NCBI GenBank assembly: GCA_030263395.1
Contig: SZOW01000003.1
Coordinates: 124,001-188,000 of the forward strand
Reading direction: 5' to 3'
Length of the DNA: 64,000 nucleotides
DNA from: QUBU01 sp014337915
Lineage (GTDB): Bacteria; Pseudomonadota; Gammaproteobacteria; Steroidobacterales; GCA-2729495
Shown: piece after piece, positions 30,438-38,872 of the stretch
Numbering within the stretch: position 1 is the first letter of the stretch
Layout of the letters: every line of letters begins with the position of its first letter
The notes under the pieces: model-generated
The model's database searches: none
What the model saw: only the letters and a program-made list of their open reading frames with translations
Told to the model about the DNA's origin: nothing
Program-made: the position numbers and the translations under genes

Positions 30438-31632
30438 GCCCCTGCTCCTCCGCGACCTTGCGCAGGGCGCTCGCCAGAGTCTCCACCAGCCGATCCACGT
30501 CGGCCAGCTCATGCGCTGCGGTGAAGGTCACGCGCAGCCGCGAAGTACCCACCGGCACCGTCGGTGGCCGGATGGCACCGACCAGCAGGCCGGCCGCATC
30601 CAGCGCCGCGCTGAGCGCCAGTGCGCGCGTCGGATCGCCGACGACGATGGGCTGGATCGGCAGCGTCGCGGCCGGCAGCGGCAGGCCCAGTGCGGCGAGT
30701 CCCGCGTGGAAGCGTGCCACCAGCGCGCGCAGCCGCTCGCGGCGCCACTCCTCCTGCTCGACGATCTCCAGGCTGGTGAGCGTCGCGGCGGCGAGCGCCG
30801 CCGGCTGCGCGGTGGTGTAGATGTAGGGCCGCGCCTGCTGGATCAGCAGTTCGATGAGGTCCTCATCAGCGGCGACGAAGGCACCGGCGGTGCCGAAGGC
30901 CTTGCCGAGCGTGCCGACCAGCACCGGCACCTCGGCGCTGCCGTAGCGTTGCGCATCTACCAGCCCGCGGCCGCCACGGCCATGGACCCCAAGGCCATGC
31001 GCTTCGTCGATCATCAGCCAGGCCGCGTGGCGCCGCGCGACGCCGACGAGTTCCGCCAGCGGGCAGAGGTCGCCATCCATGCTGAAGACGCCATCGCTCA
31101 CCACCAGCGCCTGGCCACTGCCTGCGGAGCCGGAAGCGTCCGCCTGCAGCCGACGCTCGAGATCGGCCACATCCGCGTGCCGGTAGCGGCTGAACCTTGC
31201 GCGGCTCAGCTGGCCGCCGTCGAGCAGCGAGGCATGGTTGAGGCGGTCCTCGAGCACCCGGTCGCCGGGGCCGAGCAGCGCGGCGATGGTGCCCATGTTG
31301 GCGGCATAGCCGCTGCCGAAGAGCAGCGCCCGCGGCCGGCCGGTGAACGCGGCCAGCGCTTCTTCCAGTTCCTGGTGCGCCGCGGTGTGGCCGCAGACCA
31401 GGTGCGAGGCGCCCGCCCCCACGCCCCAGCGCAGCGCGGCCGCGCGCAGGCTCTCGCGCAGCCGGGGATCGGCGGCGAGGCCGAGGTAGTCGTTGCTGCA
31501 GAAATTGAGGAGCAGGCGGCCCCCCACGCGGATCTCGCGGCCCTGCGGACCCTCGACCACGCGGCGGCGGCGATAGAGGTCGCGGCCGCGCAGGTCGGCG
31601 AGCCGCTCGGCGATGCTCGGGTTGCGTGGCAA
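30430..31632 (-). CDS. bioF: 8-amino-7-oxononanoate synthase
   Basis: The PLP-dependent alpha-oxoamine synthase joins pimeloyl-ACP or pimeloyl-CoA with alanine. Motifs include NFCSNDYLGLA, GAGASHLVCGHT, the IDEAHGLGVHGR loop and the PLP lysine in GTLGKAFGTAG (about Lys244). Length is about 400 residues from TTG 31632, the start that gives the usual N-terminus (IAERLADLR then LYRRRR). No ATG or GTG fits, and another TTG at 31713 would add 27 residues without a ribosome site. The start is therefore uncertain. It is the promoter-proximal gene of the bio run. Confidence 0.92.
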   Translation of the reverse strand: MPRNPSIAERLADLRGRDLYRRRRVVEGPQGREIRVGGRLLLNFCSNDYLGLAADPRLRESLRAAALRWGVGAGASHLVCGHTAAHQELEEALAAFTGRPRALLFGSGYAANMGTIAALLGPGDRVLEDRLNHASLLDGGQLSRARFSRYRHADVADLERRLQADASGSAGSGQALVVSDGVFSMDGDLCPLAELVGVARRHAAWLMIDEAHGLGVHGRGGRGLVDAQRYGSAEVPVLVGTLGKAFGTAGAFVAADEDLIELLIQQARPYIYTTAQPAALAAATLTSLEIVEQEEWRRERLRALVARFHAGLAALGLPLPAATLPIQPIVVGDPTRALALSAALDAAGLLVGAIRPPTVPVGTSRLRVTFTAAHELADVDRLVETLASALRKVAEEQGHG

Positions 31633-31776
31633 GGCGCGTGATCCGGGACGCGGACAGGCCGCTAGTTTAGCGACAGCGGCAACCGGCCGGTACCAGCCGG
31701 CGACCTGAATCAACAGCGCCCGCCGGCGGGCGTGCTAGATTCCGTGGCACCCCCAAACCGAGCCGCAGGAGCCACC

Positions 31777-32787
31777 ATGCAGACCGATGTCATCCTCGAA
31801 GCCGACCTCACGCCCACCCAGGTCGCCGAACTGGCGCAGGTCGCCGAGGGCTATGGCATCCGCGGGCTGTGGACGCAGAACTTCGCCAACGGCCGCGACC
31901 CCTTCATGTCGCTGATGCCGGCGGCGGCCGCCACGCGGCGCATCCTGCTCGGTGCGGTGGTCATCAGCCCCTACGAGATGCACCCGCTGAAGATCGCCAA
32001 CCTGGTCTCCACGCTCAACGAGGCCAGCAACGGCCGCGGCATGGTGGTCATCGGCGCCGGCGGCGAGTGGCCCGGCGTGCTCAAGGTCGGCTACGGCAAG
32101 CGCGTCACCGGCTGCGGCGAAGCGGTCGCCATGGTGCATCGCGCGGTGCGCGGCCAGGTCGTCAAATGGGACGGCCAGGTCTACAGCGCGCGCTACTTCC
32201 GCTCCACCTGGGTCAAGGGCCCGCCGCCCATCGTCTACGCCGGCGCCACCGGCCCGAAGATGCTCGACATGGCCGCGCGATTTGCCGACGGCACCATGCT
32301 CAGCGACATGATCGAGCCGATGCTCGCGGAAACCATGGGCAGCCTGCACGCCAGCCTCGCCAGACACGGCCGCAAGCGTGACGAGTTCCGCGTCAACAAT
32401 TTCTGTGCCTTCCACGTCAAGCAGGACCGCGAAGCGTCCTTTGCGGAAGCGCGCCGCGAGCTGATGCTGCGCGGCTGGCTCGGGGCGGAATGGTACGAGC
32501 CGTTCCTCAGCGCCGAGGAGGCGCAGGTCGTCGCCAGCAACAAGAACGCCTTCCTCACCGCCTACCGCACGCGCAGTGGCGACATCAAAGGTGTCGCCCC
32601 GGAGATCTGCGCCAAGCTGGTCGAAGGCCTGAGCCTCGCCGGCGACCTTTCCGACCTCGACCGCCACGCCGCGCGGCTCAAGGCCTTCGCCGCCGCCGGC
32701 ATGACCGAGAACGCGCTGCGGCTGCACGACGACCCGGCGGAGGCGCTGCACATCATCGGCCGGGAGCTGCTGCCGCGCCTGCGCTGA
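31777..32787 (+). CDS. LLM-class flavin/F420-dependent oxidoreductase, second copy
   Basis: This 336-residue luciferase-like enzyme is paralogous to the one at 25407-26417. Shared blocks include DVILEADLTP, GRDPFM, ISPYEMHPLKIANLVSTLNEA, PPIVYAGATGPKMLDMAARFADG and the terminal IIGRELLPRLR. The glycine cluster GGGGGTM of the first copy is GAGGEWP here, so cofactor or substrate contacts differ. A GCAGGAG ribosome site precedes ATG 31777. It is a single gene between divergent bioF and the metalloprotease gene. The substrate is unknown. Confidence 0.85.
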   Translation: MQTDVILEADLTPTQVAELAQVAEGYGIRGLWTQNFANGRDPFMSLMPAAAATRRILLGAVVISPYEMHPLKIANLVSTLNEASNGRGMVVIGAGGEWPGVLKVGYGKRVTGCGEAVAMVHRAVRGQVVKWDGQVYSARYFRSTWVKGPPPIVYAGATGPKMLDMAARFADGTMLSDMIEPMLAETMGSLHASLARHGRKRDEFRVNNFCAFHVKQDREASFAEARRELMLRGWLGAEWYEPFLSAEEAQVVASNKNAFLTAYRTRSGDIKGVAPEICAKLVEGLSLAGDLSDLDRHAARLKAFAAAGMTENALRLHDDPAEALHIIGRELLPRLR

Positions 32788-32856
32788 CCGGCGCAGCGCA
32801 TTGCAGCCGCTGCCGGGAAGGCGCAGCATCAGGATCCGGACAGGCATGGAGCCAGG

Positions 32857-34539
32857 ATGCGAAACCTGCAACGGCATCTGATCAGCATGGCGCTGTGCGC
32901 GCTCGCGCTGGCCGCCATGCCCGGCCTGGCCCCGGCGACCTCGCGGCTGCTCTACGCCGAGCCACTCTCAGCCAACTGGGAAGGCGTCCCGGAGATCCAT
33001 GCGGCAGGAGTCACTGTCACCCGCGGCAGGCTGCGCTTCCGGGCCTTCGGACGCGGCTTCGAGCTGGAGCTGGCGCCCAATGGCCACCTCGGCCAGGCCC
33101 CGCCCGGGGTGTCACTGCTGGCGGGCTCGGTACCCGGCATCCCCGGCTCCTGGGCACGGCTCACGCGCCAGGGCGGGGATTACACCGGCCTGGTCTACGA
33201 CGGCGCCGACTACTACGGCATCGAGCCCGTCGCGAACCTGGTGACGATCCTCGACCCGGACCTGCCTCAGCCGGAATCCGGCAGCATGGTCTATCGGCTG
33301 GCCGACATGCTCATCGACCCACAGGCGCTGGCCTGGGATACGGATGCAGTGCCGGTCACCGGCGCACCCGGGCAGGCCGCTGACGCTGCCACGACGCTGC
33401 GCGCGCTGGCGGCAGAGCTGGCCACCGGGCTGGCCACCGGTGGTGGCCCCAGCCTACGCCTCCACATCGCGCCGGTGGCCGACTATGAGTTTGCCAGCGC
33501 CTTCGGCGCCACTGCCGCCAGCGAGATACTCACCCGCCTGAACGTCGCCGACGGCATCTTCTCCAGCCAGGTTGGTGTCGATCTCATTGCCGATGCGCCC
33601 ACCGTATTCACTTCCACCAACCCGCCATATTCGCTGACCGCGACCACGCCCACCGACCTGCTCAACCAGCTGGCCAGCTACCGCATGGCCAGTGGCAGCA
33701 GCGCTGGCATCACCCATCTCTTCAGCTACAAGACCTTCCCCGATCGCGTGGCCGGTCTCGCCTGGCTCGGCAGCCTGTGCTTTGCTCGCGAAGGCAGCAG
33801 CCTGAGCACCAGCGCCGGCATGAGCGCAGTGACCAGCGGCATGGTGGTGGCCCATGAGCTGGGCCACAACTTTGGCGCTGACCACGATGGCGAGGCTGGC
33901 ACAGCCTGCGAGTCCACGCCCCAGACCTACCTGATGGCGCCGAACATCGGCAACAGCATGACGTTCTCGCCCTGCAGCCTGCAGTCCATGACCACCCTGG
34001 TCAGCGCACGCGCCGCCGCCTACCCGGCCTGCCTGACCGCCATCGCCACCAACGAAGTCGCGCTGATGCAGCCCGCCGCGGCCCAGGTCATCGTGGGCAG
34101 CGTCGCCGAGCTGCCGCTGCGTGTGCAGAACCTCGGCAGCCAGCCGGCGAGCACGCTCAACCTGCAGGTGCAGGTCCCGGCATCGTTGCAGCTGGCCGAT
34201 GCCGTTACCGACAAGGGCAGCTGCACGATCACCGCCGGCCAGGCGAGCTGCGACCTGCCGAGCCTCGCCAGCAACGACAGCTGGGAAGTGCGCCTGCGGG
34301 TCAGCGGCAGCCAGCAGGGCAGCTATACGCTCAATGCCAGCATCAGCGCCGCCGTGGACGAGAGCGCGGCCAACAACAGCCGCAGCTTCTCGCTGACGGT
34401 TAGCAATCCGCCGCCTGCCAGCAGCGGCGGCGGAGGTGGCGGTGGCGGTGGCGGCGGTGCCCTCGACATCCCGTCGCTGCTGGCACTGCTGTGGCTGCTG
34501 AAGCGGCGCTGCCCGCCGGCCGGCTCCCGCCCGGTTTGA
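32857..34539 (+). CDS. Secreted zinc metalloprotease (M12B/reprolysin-like) with GlyGly-CTERM-like tail
   Basis: The 560-residue precursor has a signal peptide (about 1-28). A propeptide-like region precedes the catalytic domain, which carries the metzincin zinc motif HELGHNFGADHD (His333, Glu334, His337, His343, Asp344). A DUF11-like beta domain (about 395-505, VRNLGSQPAS-type strands) follows. The C-terminus is a run of eleven glycines, a hydrophobic segment (IPSLLALLWLL) and basic residues KRR. That architecture matches the GlyGly-CTERM sorting signal handled by rhombosortase and type II secretion. It is predicted to be a surface-anchored or secreted protease. The nearest rhomboid gene is at 62.2 kb. 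Confidence 0.85.
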   Translation: MRNLQRHLISMALCALALAAMPGLAPATSRLLYAEPLSANWEGVPEIHAAGVTVTRGRLRFRAFGRGFELELAPNGHLGQAPPGVSLLAGSVPGIPGSWARLTRQGGDYTGLVYDGADYYGIEPVANLVTILDPDLPQPESGSMVYRLADMLIDPQALAWDTDAVPVTGAPGQAADAATTLRALAAELATGLATGGGPSLRLHIAPVADYEFASAFGATAASEILTRLNVADGIFSSQVGVDLIADAPTVFTSTNPPYSLTATTPTDLLNQLASYRMASGSSAGITHLFSYKTFPDRVAGLAWLGSLCFAREGSSLSTSAGMSAVTSGMVVAHELGHNFGADHDGEAGTACESTPQTYLMAPNIGNSMTFSPCSLQSMTTLVSARAAAYPACLTAIATNEVALMQPAAAQVIVGSVAELPLRVQNLGSQPASTLNLQVQVPASLQLADAVTDKGSCTITAGQASCDLPSLASNDSWEVRLRVSGSQQGSYTLNASISAAVDESAANNSRSFSLTVSNPPPASSGGGGGGGGGGGALDIPSLLALLWLLKRRCPPAGSRPV

Positions 34540-34601
34540 CCCCCGCCGGCGCCGCCTTTAACGTGGGCCCGCGCCGCGCCGCGGTTGCTGCTGGAGAGCC
34601 C

Positions 34602-35525
34602 ATGAAGCCGCTGTCATCGCTGTTGCCCGCCCTGCTCCTGCTCGCCGGCTGCGCCGGTACGCCGAAGCTCAGCCCCTGGCAGGCCACGCCGCTGCTCACC
34701 GCCCTGCCCCCGGGCTGCGAGCCGCTCGCCACCGCCCCCACGCCAGGCGCCGCGCCGGTCATCCCGGGCGGGCTTGCCGTGGTGCGCAGCGAGGGCCGCG
34801 ACGTCGTCCTCGTCGCCGTGCGTGGTTGCGTGATGGCGGTGGATGCCGGCACGGGCGCAGCCGAGCCGCTGCCGACCCACGGCGATTCGATCGCCCCGAC
34901 CATGATCGACGCCACCAGCAACGGCATCGCCTTCAGCAGCAGCCTGTCGGGCACGGTGCGCGCCATCGACGCCACGGGCGCCATCAGCTTCAACGCCTCC
35001 GGGCTGCACCACCCGCTGGGCCTGCGCCTGGCCCCGGGCGGCAGCCTGCTGGTGGCCGAAGCCGCGGGCAGCCGCGTACTGCGCCTCGGGCCCCACGAGG
35101 AATCGCGACCCAAGCTGGTGGCCGATGGCCTGGACTGGCCCTGCGGCCTGCTGCTCGCCGATGCCACCCAGGCCTACGTGACCGAAAGCCAGGGCGGGCG
35201 CGTCACCCGCATTCGCCTCGACCGCTACGAGCGCAAGGAGATCGCATCGGGCCTCGACCGGCCGCAGGGCATCGCCCGCATGGCCGACGGGCGCCTGGCC
35301 GTGGTGGAAGCCGGCAAGCGGCGCCTGGTGGCGGTGGAGACCACGACCGGCCAGGTCGAGGTGCTGGCGGTGGACCTGCCCCTGAACCTGCTGGACGCCG
35401 ACGGGGCGACCGACGCGAACGCGGTGGCGGATGTGGCTGCCGCGCCCGACGGAACGCTGTACGTCAGCGGCAATGCGACACGCACCCTGCTCAAGGTCAC
35501 CCCACGCCCGAAACCGGTGAAATAA
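34602..35525 (+). CDS. Lipoprotein with SMP-30/NHL-like beta-propeller
   Basis: This 307-residue lipoprotein has a lipobox LLAGC with Cys17. The mature part repeats a propeller-blade pattern (HHPLGLRLAPGGSLLVAEAAGSRVLRL and the closely similar RPQGIARMADGRLAVVEAGKRRLV, each seen in parts), as in SMP-30/gluconolactonase and NHL proteins. Metal ligands of true lactonases are not evident, so it may be a binding or scaffold protein rather than an enzyme. A CTGGAGAG ribosome site precedes ATG 34602. The stop is three bases from the SIMPL gene, so the two are co-transcribed. Confidence 0.8.
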   Translation: MKPLSSLLPALLLLAGCAGTPKLSPWQATPLLTALPPGCEPLATAPTPGAAPVIPGGLAVVRSEGRDVVLVAVRGCVMAVDAGTGAAEPLPTHGDSIAPTMIDATSNGIAFSSSLSGTVRAIDATGAISFNASGLHHPLGLRLAPGGSLLVAEAAGSRVLRLGPHEESRPKLVADGLDWPCGLLLADATQAYVTESQGGRVTRIRLDRYERKEIASGLDRPQGIARMADGRLAVVEAGKRRLVAVETTTGQVEVLAVDLPLNLLDADGATDANAVADVAAAPDGTLYVSGNATRTLLKVTPRPKPVK

Positions 35526-35528
35526 ACC

Positions 35529-36269
35529 ATGAACGACAGCAGCAAGTCACTGCTCCTCCCCGCCATCGTGCTTGCCGCCGGCCTGACCGCCGGCGGCTGG
35601 TTCGTCGGCCGCGGCTTCGTCGCGGCGCGCAGCGCGGACCGCGTGGTCACGGTCAAGGGCATCGCCGAACAGGAGGCCCAGGCGGACATCGCCATCTGGC
35701 CGCTGCGCATTTCCGCCGCCAGCGATGACCTTGGCCAGGCCCAGGCGCGGCTGGAACAGAGCCTGAAGGAGATCAATGCCTTCCTCCGGCGCCAGGGCCT
35801 GGACCCGGCAGTGGCGACGCTGCAGGCCTTCTCGGTCAGCGATGCGCGGACCAACCAGTACGGCAACGGTCCGCAGGCAGGCAGCCGCTTCGTCATCAAC
35901 CAGACGCTGGTGCTGCGCTCGACCGAGCCGGCAAAAGTGCGCGCGGCCTCGGAGAAGGTCGGCGAACTGGTATCGGCCGGCGTGGTGCTGTCCTCGGGCG
36001 GTGAATACGGCGCCAGCGGGCCGACCTACGTGTTCACCGGGCTCAACCAGCTCAAGCCCACGATGATCGCCGCAGCCACGGCCCGGGCGCGCGAGGCGGC
36101 CGAGCAGTTCGCCCGTGACTCCGGCAGCCGGCTCGCCGGCATCCGTCGCGCCAACCAGGGTGTGTTCGAGATCCTGCCGCGTGATCAGGCACCGGGCATG
36201 AACCAGGAGAGCCAGATCGACAAGACGGTGCGGGTCGTGGCGACCGTCGAGTACGGTCTGGTGGACTGA
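35529..36269 (+). CDS. SIMPL (DUF541/YggE-like) domain protein
   Basis: The 246-residue protein has an N-terminal hydrophobic anchor (LLLPAIVLAAGLTAGGWFVG) followed by a SIMPL domain: VTVKGIAEQEAQADIAIW at the start and a terminal VRVVATVEYGLVD strand. The family includes YggE and is linked to oxidative stress and periplasmic signalling, with no defined biochemistry. It lies three bases after the lipoprotein gene, and its stop overlaps the DedA start by one base (TGATG). The three proteins may therefore form an envelope-stress unit. Confidence 0.85.
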   Translation: MNDSSKSLLLPAIVLAAGLTAGGWFVGRGFVAARSADRVVTVKGIAEQEAQADIAIWPLRISAASDDLGQAQARLEQSLKEINAFLRRQGLDPAVATLQAFSVSDARTNQYGNGPQAGSRFVINQTLVLRSTEPAKVRAASEKVGELVSAGVVLSSGGEYGASGPTYVFTGLNQLKPTMIAAATARAREAAEQFARDSGSRLAGIRRANQGVFEILPRDQAPGMNQESQIDKTVRVVATVEYGLVD

Positions 36270-36892
36270 TGGCGCTGCTGCAGCCGTTCATCGACTGGTA
36301 CCTCGCGCAGCTCGAAACCGGCGGCTACTGGCTGGTGGCGCTGCTGATGGCCATGGAGTCGTCGATCATCCCGCTGCCGAGCGAGGTCGTGATCCCGCCC
36401 GCCGCCCACATCGCGCACACCACCGGCAGCATGTCGCTGGCCGGCGTGGTGGTGGCCGGCACGCTCGGCTCCTGGCTGGGTGCAGCGGTCATGTACTGGG
36501 CCTCGCGCCTCATTGGCCGCCCGCTGCTGATGCGCTTCGGCCGCTACCTGCTGATCACGCCGGCGAAGATCGAGGGTGCCGAGCACTGGGCCAATCACTA
36601 CGGCGAGGTGGGCGTGTTCATCTCGCGGCTGCTGCCGGTGGTGCGCCACCTGATCGGCATCCCGGCGGGCGTGGTACGCATGAATTTCCTCTATTACAGC
36701 GCCGCCACGCTGGTCGGCAGCACCATCTGGTGTTCGGTGCTGGCCTGGCTGGGCGTCACCGCGGGTCAGGACCAGGCCCTGCTCGACGGCGACCTGCACC
36801 GCATCACCCTCTGGGTCGGCGGTGTGCTGCTGGTCCTCGGCGCCATCTATTACCTGTTCGTGCACCGCCAGATGCGCAGCCGCCGGGGCTGA
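36269..36892 (+). CDS. DedA-family membrane protein
   Basis: The 207-residue inner-membrane protein matches DedA: a MAMESSIIPLPSEVVIPPAAH re-entrant region (in two parts), GTLGSWLGAAVMYWASR, a conserved FISRLLPVVRHLIGIPAGV stretch and two C-terminal helices. DedA proteins are undecaprenyl-phosphate or phospholipid flippases needed for envelope integrity. It is coupled to the SIMPL gene. A more distant member of the superfamily is encoded at 18070. Confidence 0.92.
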   Translation: MALLQPFIDWYLAQLETGGYWLVALLMAMESSIIPLPSEVVIPPAAHIAHTTGSMSLAGVVVAGTLGSWLGAAVMYWASRLIGRPLLMRFGRYLLITPAKIEGAEHWANHYGEVGVFISRLLPVVRHLIGIPAGVVRMNFLYYSAATLVGSTIWCSVLAWLGVTAGQDQALLDGDLHRITLWVGGVLLVLGAIYYLFVHRQMRSRRG

Positions 36893-36982
36893 GGCCGGCC
36901 GCCGGGCCGACGCCTGCCTTGCGCCGCACCGCGCGGCAGGTCAAGATCACGAATCCGCGCTGTTTTTCGAGGTTCAGCCATC

Positions 36983-37396
36983 ATGCCTGCCAGGCCCAAG
37001 GTCATCATTTCTTCCCTGGACGTGGAGCGAATCGAGAAACTGCTCGAATCGCTGCCGGCCGGCTCGTTCCCGGGCCGCAACGCCCTGGAGGAGGAACTGG
37101 CGCGGGCGGAAATCGTCGATCCGAAGGACCTGCCGCCGACCGTGGTGACCATGAACTCCACGGTGCGCTTCGAGGTGGAATCCTCCTCCGAGGAATTCCG
37201 CCTGACACTGGTGTACCCGAAGGACGTCGATGCCTCCGGCACCACCATCTCCATCCTGGCGCCGGTGGGCAGCGCGCTCCTCGGGCTCTCCCAGGGCGAT
37301 TCCATCGAGTGGCCGAAGCCGGGCGGCGGCACCCTGCGGGTGCGCATCAAGGAAGTGGCCTACCAGCCCGAGCGGACTGGCGACTACCACCGCTAG
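36983..37396 (+). CDS. rnk: Nucleoside diphosphate kinase regulator Rnk
   Basis: The 137-residue protein has an N-terminal helical segment (IISSLDVERIEKLLESLP) and a C-terminal GreA/GreB-like domain with VYPKDVDASGTTISILAPVG and a GSALLGLSQGDSIEW motif. Rnk binds RNA polymerase but lacks the long coiled coil of Gre factors, and affects nucleoside diphosphate kinase and alginate levels in Pseudomonas. The 90-base upstream gap contains a small AT-rich patch (TGTTTTTCGAGG) near 36961 that may serve as translation enhancer. It is followed by an MFS gene 27 bases on. Confidence 0.92.
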   Translation: MPARPKVIISSLDVERIEKLLESLPAGSFPGRNALEEELARAEIVDPKDLPPTVVTMNSTVRFEVESSSEEFRLTLVYPKDVDASGTTISILAPVGSALLGLSQGDSIEWPKPGGGTLRVRIKEVAYQPERTGDYHR

Positions 37397-37423
37397 GCCA
37401 CAACGGCCCAGGGAGCCCCGACC

Positions 37424-38770
37424 GTGAGCGAGCCAACGCCCTACCCGCGCCCCGCCTATGCCTGGTACTGCCTCGGGATCATCTGCTTCGCCTACCTGTT
37501 CGGCTTCATGGACCGCATCATCGTCGGCCTGCTGACGCCGGCGATCCAGAAGGACATCGGCCTGAGCGATGGCCAGATGGGCATCATCCAGGGCCTGGCC
37601 TTCGCGGTCTTCTACACGCTGTTCGGCCTGCCGCTCGGCCGCGCCGCCGACCGCAGCAACCGCAAGTGGCTGCTCACCGCCGGAACCACGCTCTGGAGCC
37701 TGATGACGGCCGGGGCCGGCCTGGTGCGCAGTTTCGGCGGCCTGTTCTTCATGCGCGCCGGCGTCGGCGTCGGCGAGGCCACGCTCAATCCCTGCGCCAC
37801 CTCGCTCATCGGCGACTACTTCCGCCCGGAGAGCCGCGCCAAGGCCTTCGGCATCTACACCATGTCCACCGCGCTCGGCACCGGCGTCACCTACCTCGGC
37901 GGCGGCCTGGTCATCGGCTTCATCGGCGGGCCGGCGGGCGGCAATAGCTTCGACATGCCGCTGCTCGGGGAGATTCCCGCCTGGCAGGCGGTGTTCATCC
38001 TCATCGGCATCGCCGGCCTGGTGCCCGCGCTGCTCATGGCACTCACTATCCGCGAGCCGGCACGCCGCGACCTGACCCGCGCCGCCGGCGAGCAGGCCAG
38101 CTGGGCGGAAACCCGGGCCTTCCTGCGGCAGAACCGCACCACGCTGCTCTGCCACCATTTCGGGGTCGCCTTCATCCTCATGGCGATCTACGGCTGGGTA
38201 AACTGGCTGCCAACGTTGTTCGTGCGCCTGCACGACTGGCCGGTCGCACGCTTCAGCATCTGGTACGGCATCTTCGGCGGCACCGCCGGCATCCTCTCCG
38301 CCATCGCCAGCGGCTACGTCACCGGCTGGTTCCGCAAGCGCGGCCACCGCGACGGCAGCATGCGTACCGTGCTGGTCGGTGGCATCGGCCTGACCCTCGG
38401 CACCAGCATCGCGCCACTGCTGCCCACCCCCGAGCTGGTGCTGGCGGGTTACTGCATCACCGGCATCTTCACCAACTTCCCGCCGGCCCAGGCGCTGTCC
38501 GCAGTGGCCGAGATCACGCCCAACCAGCTGCGCGGCTTCGTCACCTCGCTGTACGTCTTCGTGATCGGCATCGCCGGGGCAGGCTTCGGGCCCTGGATCA
38601 TGGGCATGGTCACCGACCAGGTCTTCGGCGATCCCATGAAGATCCACTATTCGATAGCGCTGGTGACCCTGGTCATGGGTTTGCTTGGCATTGCCCTGGT
38701 CAGCTACGGGCTGAAGTCCTTTCGCGAGAGCCTGGCGCGCGCCACCTGGAACGGCAGCGTCACCGGCTGA
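37424..38770 (+). CDS. MFS transporter, spinster-like
   Basis: The 448-residue transporter (GTG start) has twelve predicted helices. It carries a spinster-type N-terminus (YLFGFMDRIIVGLLTPAIQKDI, in parts) and the A-loop GLPLGRAADRSNRKWLL, plus VGEATLNPCATSLIGDYF near residue 115. Bacterial spinster homologues export lipophilic compounds, sphingoid-like molecules or aromatic acids. The substrate is not predictable here. It follows rnk closely but probably has an independent role. The downstream 102-base gap contains operator element D. Confidence 0.88.
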   Translation: MSEPTPYPRPAYAWYCLGIICFAYLFGFMDRIIVGLLTPAIQKDIGLSDGQMGIIQGLAFAVFYTLFGLPLGRAADRSNRKWLLTAGTTLWSLMTAGAGLVRSFGGLFFMRAGVGVGEATLNPCATSLIGDYFRPESRAKAFGIYTMSTALGTGVTYLGGGLVIGFIGGPAGGNSFDMPLLGEIPAWQAVFILIGIAGLVPALLMALTIREPARRDLTRAAGEQASWAETRAFLRQNRTTLLCHHFGVAFILMAIYGWVNWLPTLFVRLHDWPVARFSIWYGIFGGTAGILSAIASGYVTGWFRKRGHRDGSMRTVLVGGIGLTLGTSIAPLLPTPELVLAGYCITGIFTNFPPAQALSAVAEITPNQLRGFVTSLYVFVIGIAGAGFGPWIMGMVTDQVFGDPMKIHYSIALVTLVMGLLGIALVSYGLKSFRESLARATWNGSVTG

Positions 38771-38818
38771 CCGGCGGCCGGCACCGCGGTGGCCACCGCT
38801 CCTCCCTGCCGGTCCCAA

Positions 38819-38837
38819 TTGTCATAGAACTATGACA
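38819..38837. promoter_or_regulatory. Operator-like element D, 18-bp perfect palindrome
   Basis: TGTCATAGAACTATGACA (38820-38837) is a perfect palindrome, half-site TGTCATAG, in the AT-rich patch 36 bases before the GTG of the GPH-type transporter. The layout TGTCAT-N6-ATGACA recurs as element C at 58271. The adjacent bases CATTATC (minus-strand GATAATG) extend the similarity: GATAATGTCAtAG here and GATAATGTCAaAG at element C. GntR-family repressors typically bind GT-Nx-AC palindromes, and this one reads GT-N12-AC. Confidence 0.7.
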
Positions 38838-38872
38838 TTATCGGCGCAGTCCGCCAGACCGACGCCGACACC

